A DNA stretch of 11,319 nucleotides from Planctomycetaceae bacterium (GTDB lineage: Bacteria; Planctomycetota; Planctomycetia; Pirellulales; Pirellulaceae), in the NCBI GenBank assembly GCA_022614795.1, contig JAKEHX010000622.1:1-11319 (forward strand). The letters are read 5' to 3'. Shown piece by piece: positions 1-5,495 of the stretch. The notes below the pieces were generated by a model. The model worked only from the letters and a program-made list of their open reading frames with translations. It did not search any database and had not been told where the DNA came from. Made by a program: the position numbers and the translations under genes. Each line of letters begins with the position of its first letter. Position 1 is the stretch's first letter.

Positions 1-2084
1 AGGCGATAGGCCCCCGGATTGTCGGTGAACCGCACCGTCAAGCGCCCGTCGCGCGCGAGCAGGTCCTGCGGCTGGTCGAGCGGCGTGAACAGCTGATAGC
101 GGGGCGGATATAGCGCCTCGTCGTTGGGCAGGACCGCCGCCTCCCCCGCTTGGAGGTTGAGCCGCGTCTGCCCGCTGCCGACCAAGTACAACATCGACTC
201 GTTGACGAGCATCAGGTACGGCCAGGCGTCCTCGCCCGTCGCCAGGCGGTTCCACGCCTCATAGCCCGTGGGCCGCGGCGGATCCGAAACGGGGGTCGTC
301 AACGTCAGCACGCGCCCGCGGCCCACGCGATGCTCGACCAGGGCCGGCTTGTTGTTGCCGAAGGGAATGATCGTGCGGGCATCGGGGGCCAGCTCGTCGA
401 GGTTCCAATGGTAGTAGATCGGAAAGCGGTCCCACGGCACGCTGGTCTCGATCTGCCGGAACGCCGCGGTGATCGGGTGGTCGAACGAGCGCGGCGCGAT
501 GAACAGATCCCCCGCCGAGCGCGTCTGTCGCGTGAGCTTCCCTCCCAAGAGGCTGATCGCCGCCGGGTCCTGAAAGGGCGCAAGCGACTGGGCGTTATGG
601 CCGAGGAACGCGCCAACGCCGCCCCCTTGGTCGGCATAGTCGGCGAGTTTCGTCCACAGGTCGGGCGTGAGCGGCGCGGGATCGAGCAAGACGACCGCGC
701 GGTAGTCGGCCAGCTCGGTTTGCGCCAATCGCGACTGGTCGATGGCGTCACACTTGAACCGTGCCCGGCCCGTTTCGCGGAATTCGCGCGGGGCGATCGC
801 CTCGATGAAATACGTCGTGGCGACCTCCGGCGGCGCGGCCACCAAAACAGGCCACGCCTCCTGCACCTCGATCGCGAAGAACCGCACGTCGTCGAGGGCC
901 AGCCCATCCTCGCCCAGAATCCGCACGAGTCCCTGATGCACGCCCGGATCGAGCTTGCGAAGGACGAACTGCACTCGCTCGGCCGCGCCACCGGCGAGCT
1001 TCACCTCCTGGCTGCCTCGGCGCACTGGCTTAGGGAGCACCGCCTTGCCGTCGCGGATGATCGGCAGCGTGGGATCGGTCTCTTCGAGCTGCAGCTCGAT
1101 CGTCTTGTTGCCGCCGGGACCCAGCGCCCGCACTTCGACGTCCAGCGCCAGCTCGCCCCCTTGCGGCACAACTTCCGTGGACAGCGCCAGGTCTCCCAGG
1201 GCAAAGTTCCGCGGCTTCTCGACCCCCACGTCGATCAGGTACAGGAGCACGTTCCGGTTGTCGGCCAGAAGCTTTGGCAGTTCGTCGCCGGCTTTGGTCG
1301 TCCAAGCGGCCTGGGCGAGGTCGGTGAAGACATAGACCTCCTTGCGAGTGTGTTCGTGTTGCTTCGCGATCTGAATGCCGGTGGCGATCGTCTCCGGCAG
1401 TGGGCGCGGAGTTCCCGTCGGGCGGACGCGCTCGACCATCTTCGCCGCGGCCGCCCGATCGACGGCAAACGCGCCGCTGCCCGAGCGCGAATCGATCACC
1501 GCGACTTCGCTGTCAGCCGGAAATTGGCGGATGAGCCAATCGGCCGTATCCCGGGCCACTTCGAGGCGGGTCCGATTCTCGTGACGGTAGTCCATGCGCG
1601 GCGACGTATCGACCACCAGCACGGCGGCGACGGGTGCCTCCTGATCGCCGATGACCGGCGCACCGCCCCAGAGCGAACGGACCACCATGACCAAAAGCGC
1701 AATCGCTTGGGCCGCCGCCACCCCGCACAGCCCGAAGACAAGTGGTTTGGGAGCGCGAACGACCAGTGCGATCGCCGCAACGATGGCGACTCCCACCGCC
1801 GCCGCTCCCACCAGACCGATGGCCAGCCAGTTCGACATGTCCGCGGAGGCCACGCTCGGCCGGGCCAAAGCGAGCGCCACCAGGCCAATCGCCGCACACC
1901 GCAGCGCGAGCAGAATCCAATGCCGCAGTTGCAGCCGCCGCTGATTGGCAATCCGCCGCTGCTGGATGAACCGCACGGCGGGAAAGACGAGCGGCTTGGG
2001 CTTTTGCCGCATGATCAAATGCAGCACGACGGGGATCGCCACAAAGGCGCCCCCCAAGAGCAGCGAAAGATTGACAAAAGCCAT
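1..2084 (-). CDS. BatA-domain / von Willebrand factor A membrane protein (partial, C-terminus beyond left edge)
   Basis: Reading leftwards from the ATG at 2084-2082 gives 694 uninterrupted codons that run off the window, so the C-terminus is missing. Residues 1-76 match a BatA N-terminal domain: one hydrophobic helix, a basic R/K/Q-rich stretch (26-55) and a second helix (56-74) ending in ALARP. Two more hydrophobic helices follow at about 85-109 and 115-137. Residues 150-290 are a VWA fold starting PVAAVLVVDTSPRM. Of the metal-site (MIDAS) residues, D159, S161 and a later TD (D255) are present, but the second serine of DxSxS is Arg163, so metal binding is doubtful. Residues 300-405 look like a beta-rich domain, and 410-500 resemble the glutamine-amidotransferase-like fold common at the end of such proteins (VVLLDPAPL, GGGVGAFLG). 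It is probably anchored in the cytoplasmic membrane with a periplasmic VWA region. Aerotolerance-type Bat relatives often sit beside MoxR ATPases; none is visible here. No good Shine-Dalgarno precedes the start. The family is clear, the substrate unknown. Confidence 0.85.
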   Translation of the reverse strand, partial: MAFVNLSLLLGGAFVAIPVVLHLIMRQKPKPLVFPAVRFIQQRRIANQRRLQLRHWILLALRCAAIGLVALALARPSVASADMSNWLAIGLVGAAAVGVAIVAAIALVVRAPKPLVFGLCGVAAAQAIALLVMVVRSLWGGAPVIGDQEAPVAAVLVVDTSPRMDYRHENRTRLEVARDTADWLIRQFPADSEVAVIDSRSGSGAFAVDRAAAAKMVERVRPTGTPRPLPETIATGIQIAKQHEHTRKEVYVFTDLAQAAWTTKAGDELPKLLADNRNVLLYLIDVGVEKPRNFALGDLALSTEVVPQGGELALDVEVRALGPGGNKTIELQLEETDPTLPIIRDGKAVLPKPVRRGSQEVKLAGGAAERVQFVLRKLDPGVHQGLVRILGEDGLALDDVRFFAIEVQEAWPVLVAAPPEVATTYFIEAIAPREFRETGRARFKCDAIDQSRLAQTELADYRAVVLLDPAPLTPDLWTKLADYADQGGGVGAFLGHNAQSLAPFQDPAAISLLGGKLTRQTRSAGDLFIAPRSFDHPITAAFRQIETSVPWDRFPIYYHWNLDELAPDARTIIPFGNNKPALVEHRVGRGRVLTLTTPVSDPPRPTGYEAWNRLATGEDAWPYLMLVNESMLYLVGSGQTRLNLQAGEAAVLPNDEALYPPRYQLFTPLDQPQDLLARDGRLTVRFTDNPGAYR

Positions 2085-2090
2085 GCCCAA

Positions 2091-2116
2091 GTGGGGCAGG
2101 TTTTTCAACCTGCCAC
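2091..2116. repeat. Palindrome (hairpin) just upstream of the BatA/VWA start
   Basis: GGCAGGTT (2095-2102) and AACCTGCC (2107-2114) are perfect 8-bp inverted arms around a TTTC loop. The outer bases GTGG (2091-2094) and AC (2115-2116) extend the stem if two bases bulge. It ends 7 bases before the ATG of the leftward gene. It may be a dispersed palindromic repeat or a translational control hairpin; the sequence does not decide between them. Confidence 0.7.
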
Positions 2117-2238
2117 GAAAGAAGTCAGGAAGCGCTTGTGTCTGCCAGCATCAACCTTCAATCATACCGGGCCAGTGAACGTGCCGGCGGCGGGCGTGTC
2201 AGATTCCCGCCTGCGGCCCAAAACTTGCTCGCAAGTGT

Positions 2239-2255
2239 CGCTGGCCCCCAGCGAA
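2239..2255. repeat. Short perfect palindrome
   Basis: TCGCTGG, loop CCC, CCAGCGA form a perfect 7-bp stem with a 3-base loop. It lies mid-way in the divergent intergenic region, with no T-run on either side, so it is unlikely to be a classical terminator. Function unknown. Confidence 0.55.
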
Positions 2256-2256
2256 T

Positions 2257-2274
2257 GACAGGAGTGACAGGAGA
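2257..2274 (+). repeat. Tandem 9-bp direct repeat
   Basis: TGACAGGAG occurs twice with no spacer (2257-2265, 2266-2274) and is followed by a partial third unit, ACAG. It could be a slippage product or a pair of binding half-sites. It sits directly beside the 2239-2255 palindrome. Confidence 0.5.
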
Positions 2275-2339
2275 CAGAAGCCATCCGGGAATTGCGCAAC
2301 TCGCGTCGCCGCCGTATGTTAAGACCATCTGCCAGCCGT

Positions 2340-2369
2340 TTGTTTTGCCGCTGAGCTACGCCCTATAAT
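2340..2369 (+). promoter_or_regulatory. Candidate sigma70-type promoter for the nfeD pair
   Basis: A perfect TATAAT (2364-2369) lies 18 bases downstream of TTGTTT (2340-2345), a fair -35 box (4 of 6 consensus bases). Transcription would start near 2376. The message would then carry the 2383-2424 inverted repeat in its leader, ahead of the ribosome binding site at 2437-2446. It is called by eye from spacing and consensus only. Confidence 0.45.
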
Positions 2370-2382
2370 AATGACACGACCG

Positions 2383-2424
2383 CCTTTCGCTCCACGAAAG
2401 GGCGTCCTTTGGCGGAGCGAAAGG
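2383..2424. repeat. Inverted pair of CCTTTCGCTCC-type repeats
   Basis: CCTTTCGCTCC (2383-2393) and its exact reverse complement GGAGCGAAAGG (2414-2424) flank a 20-base centre. That centre contains a second inverted repeat (AAAGG 2397-2401, CCTTT 2406-2410). The left unit alone folds as CCTTTCG / CGAAAGG around CTCCA. The right unit has the same layout with one mismatch. The arrangement is two related hairpin units head to head, as in dispersed palindromic repeats of the REP/BIME kind. It lies just ahead of the long nfeD gene. Confidence 0.65.
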
Positions 2425-2436
2425 TGACGATGGAGT

Positions 2437-2446
2437 GGGGAGAGGA
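2437..2446 (+). promoter_or_regulatory. Ribosome binding site deciding the nfeD start
   Basis: GGGGAGAGGA ends 7 bases before the ATG at 2454. It supports that start over the in-frame TTG at 2409, which lies inside the 2383-2424 repeat, and over the ATG at 2430, which is preceded only by AAGGTG at very short spacing. Confidence 0.6.
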
Positions 2447-2453
2447 AACGGAT

Positions 2454-4766
2454 ATGCCTCGCGAAGATCGTCAGAATCGGAACCACTGGAAGCGCGGCCG
2501 CGCCGCTGGCGGAAGCCCAGTTCAGGGACGCCCAGCCCAGGCCCCTCGCGAGTTTCTCCTGAGAGCCGGCCTGATTGCCATCGGGGTCTGGCTCGCCTGT
2601 GTGGCGATCGGCAATTGGACCAGCCCGGGCGGCCTCGGCGGTTGGGCGCGTCAGGCCGCGGCTGCCCAAGACGTCGCTCCTGTGGCAGCCGACAAGGCCG
2701 CCGGCCAGTTCCCGGTTGTCCGCTTCGATATCCCTCTGCCGATCGACGGCCTGGTCGATAAGCAAATCCAAGGGCAGGTCGAACAGGCCCTCCGCAAGCT
2801 CCCCAAGGAGGGGCCGCGCTCGACGTTCGTCTTTGAATTCCGCCCCAAAGCCAACACAGCCGGCGAAGGAAACGACTATTTCCGTGCCCAGAGTTTGGCC
2901 CGCTACCTCTCTGGCGAACGGCTGGCCGGCGTGCGGACCGTCGCCTGGGTGCCGGTTTCGGTGAAGGGACATGCCGTCTTGCCGGTGCTCGCTTGCGAAC
3001 AGATCATCATGCAGAAAGACGCCGAGTTGGGCGCCGCCGGCACGGACGAGCGGGGCACCATCGATGCTCTCGTCCGTCGCGGCTATGCGGAGATTGCCGA
3101 TCGCCGCAAGACCGTCCCCACGCCCGTCGCCCTGGGCCTATTGGACAAGGACCTGGCGGTCTACAAGGTCCGCACGCCTGACGGCCTGCGGTACGAGCTT
3201 CCCGACGGCCTGGCTGCGCTTCGCCAGGAGGGCAAAGTCACCAGCGAGGAAACGTTTTTCCAGCCGGGCGATCCGCATGTGCTGAGCGGGGCTCAGATGC
3301 GGGAGCTGGGATTTGCCACGCACCTGGCCGACGACCGCCGCTCGCTGGCGGCCGCGCTCGAAGTGCCGGCAGCGATGCTTCAGCAGGAGCTGGTTCCCGA
3401 GGGAGGCTGGCGGCCGCTGCGGATCGATCTGAACGGTCCGGTCCATAAAAAGATCGTCAACTTCCTGCTCCGCACAATCGACGACCACGAGCGGCGCGAC
3501 GACTTCAATTTGCTCTTCGTTTACATCCAATCGGCGGGGGGCGACCTCGACCAGAGCCGCCGCCTCGCCGAGCGGCTCTCGTCGCTCGGTCCGAAAGTCC
3601 ACACGGTCGCCTACGTGGGCACGAGCGCCAGGGGCGATGCCGCCTTGATCGCCACGTCCTGCGACGAGCTCTTGGTCACGCCCGACGCGATGCTCGGCGG
3701 CCCCGGCGAGACGGCCCTCGTGGGCGACGAACTCGACCACGTTCGCGATGCGGTCGCGTCAATCGCCCGCAGCAGCGGCCGCGACTGGTCGCTGCCCCTG
3801 GCCCTTGTCGATTCGCGCGTGCAGGTGTTCCGCGCCACCCGCGCCTTGGGGGGCGACGTCCGCTACCTGTCGGCTGAAGAGTACGACGCGCTGCCGGACC
3901 GCGAACAGTGGAACCGCGATAACTCGCCCCTTCCAACGTCCGCCGGCATCACCGGCCAGACCGCGGAAGAGTGGGGCCTGGCCCGTACGACAGTGCAGAA
4001 CCTCGACGATGCCAAGTCGCTCTTGCAAATCGAGGGAGAGCTAACCGCTGCCCGGCCCAATTGGGCCCTGGCCTTCATCGAGTGGCTCGCCGACCCCCGC
4101 ATCGCCGGCATCCTGCTCTTCATTGGCTGGTTCGCCCTGATGATCGAGGTTTCGTCGCCGGGCGTCAGTGCGCCGGGCTTCATCGCCGCCTTGTGTTTTT
4201 TGCTCTACTTCTGGTCGCAGTTCCTGCACGGCACCGCAGGCTGGCTCGAAATCCTGCTCTTCGTCGGCGGCATCGTCTGCCTGGCGGTAGAGCTGTTCGT
4301 GCTTCCCGGCATGGGCGTTTTCGGCATCGGCGGCGGACTGATGATCGTCGTGTCGATCGTGCTCGCCAGCCAGACCTTCGTCGTGCCGACCAACAGCTAC
4401 CAACTGCGCCAGTTCCCGGTGTCGCTGATGATGGTTGCCGCGGGAATGGCGGGTGGGTTGGCGGCGATTTTCGCGATTCGCCGTTTTCTCCCCGACACGC
4501 CTTATTTTAACCGGATGATGTTGAAGCCGCCCCCCGCGGAAGAGCGCGAGGCCCTCAGCCGCCGCGAAGCGCTGGCGGTGATGGACCACTTGCATGGCAA
4601 GCGGGGCGTCTCAACGACGCCGCTGGTGCCGGCGGGCAAGGCGCAGTTCGGCGACGAGTTGGTCGATGTCCGCAGCGACGGCGAATTCCTTCCCAAAGGA
4701 ACACCGCTGGTCGTCGCCGACATCGCGGGCAACATTGTCGTCGTCCGCCGCGCCCCCGATGCATGA
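2454..4766 (+). CDS. nfeD: Long-form NfeD family membrane protein with two ClpP/SppA-like domains
   Basis: This is a 770-residue protein. After a basic N-terminus, residues 33-55 form one hydrophobic helix (signal anchor). Residues 88-305 and 322-525 look like two successive ClpP/crotonase-fold domains of the SppA/NfeD type. Both have the beta-strand pattern ending in a Cys-Asp/Glu element: ACEQIIM near 180-186 and SCDELLV at 402-408. The second keeps an oxyanion-type SAGG at 360-363. I cannot see the serine nucleophile motif (ASAG-like) in either copy; the equivalent stretches read KGHAVLP (171-177) and ARGDAALIA (392-400). Residues 550-675 are a multi-helix membrane block with typical NfeD strings (GWFALMIEVSSPG, ELFVLPGMGVFGIGGG). 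Residues 715-770 form an NfeD OB-fold, ending DIAGNIVVVRR. Known NfeD proteins work with SPFH/stomatin proteins in membrane quality control. The short nfeD follows 47 bases later and is probably co-transcribed. Family assignment is firm; loss of protease activity is inference. Confidence 0.9.
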   Translation: MPREDRQNRNHWKRGRAAGGSPVQGRPAQAPREFLLRAGLIAIGVWLACVAIGNWTSPGGLGGWARQAAAAQDVAPVAADKAAGQFPVVRFDIPLPIDGLVDKQIQGQVEQALRKLPKEGPRSTFVFEFRPKANTAGEGNDYFRAQSLARYLSGERLAGVRTVAWVPVSVKGHAVLPVLACEQIIMQKDAELGAAGTDERGTIDALVRRGYAEIADRRKTVPTPVALGLLDKDLAVYKVRTPDGLRYELPDGLAALRQEGKVTSEETFFQPGDPHVLSGAQMRELGFATHLADDRRSLAAALEVPAAMLQQELVPEGGWRPLRIDLNGPVHKKIVNFLLRTIDDHERRDDFNLLFVYIQSAGGDLDQSRRLAERLSSLGPKVHTVAYVGTSARGDAALIATSCDELLVTPDAMLGGPGETALVGDELDHVRDAVASIARSSGRDWSLPLALVDSRVQVFRATRALGGDVRYLSAEEYDALPDREQWNRDNSPLPTSAGITGQTAEEWGLARTTVQNLDDAKSLLQIEGELTAARPNWALAFIEWLADPRIAGILLFIGWFALMIEVSSPGVSAPGFIAALCFLLYFWSQFLHGTAGWLEILLFVGGIVCLAVELFVLPGMGVFGIGGGLMIVVSIVLASQTFVVPTNSYQLRQFPVSLMMVAAGMAGGLAAIFAIRRFLPDTPYFNRMMLKPPPAEEREALSRREALAVMDHLHGKRGVSTTPLVPAGKAQFGDELVDVRSDGEFLPKGTPLVVADIAGNIVVVRRAPDA

Positions 4767-4770
4767 TCGT

Positions 4771-4800
4771 CCCTAGCCCCCAGCCCTAGCCCCTAGCCCC
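4771..4800 (+). repeat. CCCTAGC-type short tandem repeat between the two nfeD genes
   Basis: The 10-mer CCCTAGCCCC occurs at 4771-4780 and again at 4791-4800, with a further overlapping CCCTAGC at 4784-4790. All are in the same orientation, with small length changes between units. The array fills most of the 47-base gap and leaves no recognisable Shine-Dalgarno for the downstream GTG start. Confidence 0.6.
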
Positions 4801-4813
4801 CCATCTGATTCCC

Positions 4814-5392
4814 GTGTCTCCCGCTGCCTTCGCCATCCTGCTGCTTGCTCTGGGCCTGATTTTTCTGGTCCTGGAGTTCTTCATCCCCAGCGGCGGCAGC
4901 CTCGCCGTACTCTGTGCTTTGTCGCTCTTGGGGGCGATCATCGTCGGCTTCATGGCGGGGCCGTGGACCGGCATGTCGATCCTGCTCACCGAAGCGGTCG
5001 TGGTGCCGGCCGCGCTGGCCGCGGCTGTCAAATGGTGGCCCGATACGCCGATCGGCCGCATGATCCTGATTCCCCGCCCCGCCTCGCCCGACGAAGTGCT
5101 CCCCGAAACTGAGAACTATCGCGGCCTGAAAGACCTCGTCGGCAAGCGCGGCACGGCCCGCGGCCTGATGGTCCCCAGCGGCATTGTCCTCATCGAGAAC
5201 AGACCGTACGACGCAGTGAGCGAAGGGACGACCATCGAAGCGGGCCAGAACGTGCTCGTCGTCGGCGTTTCAACGCAGCGGCTTGTGGTCCGCCCGGACA
5301 CCACGATCCGCGCCGAGCTGGTCGAGCCGGCCGCCGCTGCCGCTTCGTCCGATCCGCTCGCCCAGCAGATCGCCGATCCGTTCGCGGAATAG
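4814..5392 (+). CDS. Short-form NfeD family protein (membrane segment plus OB-fold)
   Basis: This 192-residue protein starts at GTG 4814; no ATG lies upstream in frame before the stop at 4787-4789. Hydrophobic helices are visible at about 3-23, 29-48 and 54-74, with LEFFIPSGG after the first, a typical NfeD membrane signature. A linker (80-107) leads to an OB-fold of about 55 residues beginning LVGKRGTARGLMVPSG and running to about residue 162. An acidic, Ala/Pro-rich tail closes the protein. There is no ClpP-like domain, so this is the short class, which acts through its OB-fold, usually with SPFH proteins, rather than as a protease. It lies 47 bases after the long nfeD and probably shares its transcript. 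The start is the uncertain part, because no ribosome binding site is evident. The family call is firm. Confidence 0.88.
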   Translation: MSPAAFAILLLALGLIFLVLEFFIPSGGSLAVLCALSLLGAIIVGFMAGPWTGMSILLTEAVVVPAALAAAVKWWPDTPIGRMILIPRPASPDEVLPETENYRGLKDLVGKRGTARGLMVPSGIVLIENRPYDAVSEGTTIEAGQNVLVVGVSTQRLVVRPDTTIRAELVEPAAAAASSDPLAQQIADPFAE

Positions 5393-5406
5393 GGTCGGAG
5401 TGCATC

Positions 5407-5476
5407 GTAGCCGAACTCGCCAGAGTTCGGGTGCAAACACGTCGCCCTTTGCCCGAAGTCTGGCGACTTCGGCTAC
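5407..5476. repeat. Inverted pair of GTAG-flanked REP-like hairpins (BIME-like element)
   Basis: The left unit is GTAG (5407-5410) plus CCGAACTC-GCCA-GAGTTCGG (5411-5430), a perfect 8-bp hairpin. The right unit is CCGAAGTC-TGGC-GACTTCGG (5453-5472) plus CTAC (5473-5476), also a perfect 8-bp hairpin in opposite orientation. Reverse-complementing the right unit reproduces the left one except at two positions, and these two pair with each other (C-G versus G-C). The GTAG tetranucleotide at the foot of a hairpin and the paired inverted layout match REP/BIME elements, which are mobilised by RAYT (TnpA-REP) transposases in other bacteria. No such transposase is in the window. The right unit ends 8 bases before the ribosome binding site of the next gene. 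Confidence 0.8.
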
Positions 5477-5495
5477 ATTAATCCAAGAGGTCCCC

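Larger units (their letters stand above)
2085..2453. other. Divergent intergenic region, 369 bp, palindrome-rich
   Basis: This gap separates the leftward BatA/VWA gene from the rightward long nfeD, so it should hold both promoters. I find no convincing protein gene in it. It contains a hairpin beside the BatA start (2091-2116), an imperfect GC-rich inverted repeat at about 2186-2220, the palindrome at 2239-2255, a direct repeat at 2257-2274, a candidate rightward promoter (2340-2369) and an inverted repeat pair at 2383-2424. On the minus strand, 2350-2368 resembles the first part of a tRNA but is not a complete one. No convincing leftward -35/-10 pair was found. Confidence 0.7.

Noticed and set aside
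2117..2190. A leftward promoter for the BatA/VWA gene (TATGAT on the minus strand near 2160-2165)
   Set aside because: No acceptable -35 box lies at 16-18 bases, so the call would rest on a single six-base match.
150..2258. A 702-codon open frame on the plus strand opposite the BatA/VWA gene
   Set aside because: Its product is Arg/Gln/His-rich without recognisable domains, and it covers the reading frame of a clearly recognised gene on the other strand. It is a GC-rich antisense shadow.
2383..2424. CRISPR repeat or toxin-antitoxin operator
   Set aside because: Only one inverted pair is present, with no array spacing and no cas or toxin-antitoxin gene nearby.
5407..5476. Terminal inverted repeats of an insertion sequence or MITE
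   Set aside because: Each arm is itself a closed hairpin, the interior is only 22 bases and no flanking target duplication is visible. The REP-pair reading fits better.
5283..5495. Upstream extension of the SBP56 reading frame
   Set aside because: The extension overlaps the end of the short nfeD in another frame and runs through the REP pair. The ATG at 5496 has a ribosome binding site and a Tat signal directly after it.
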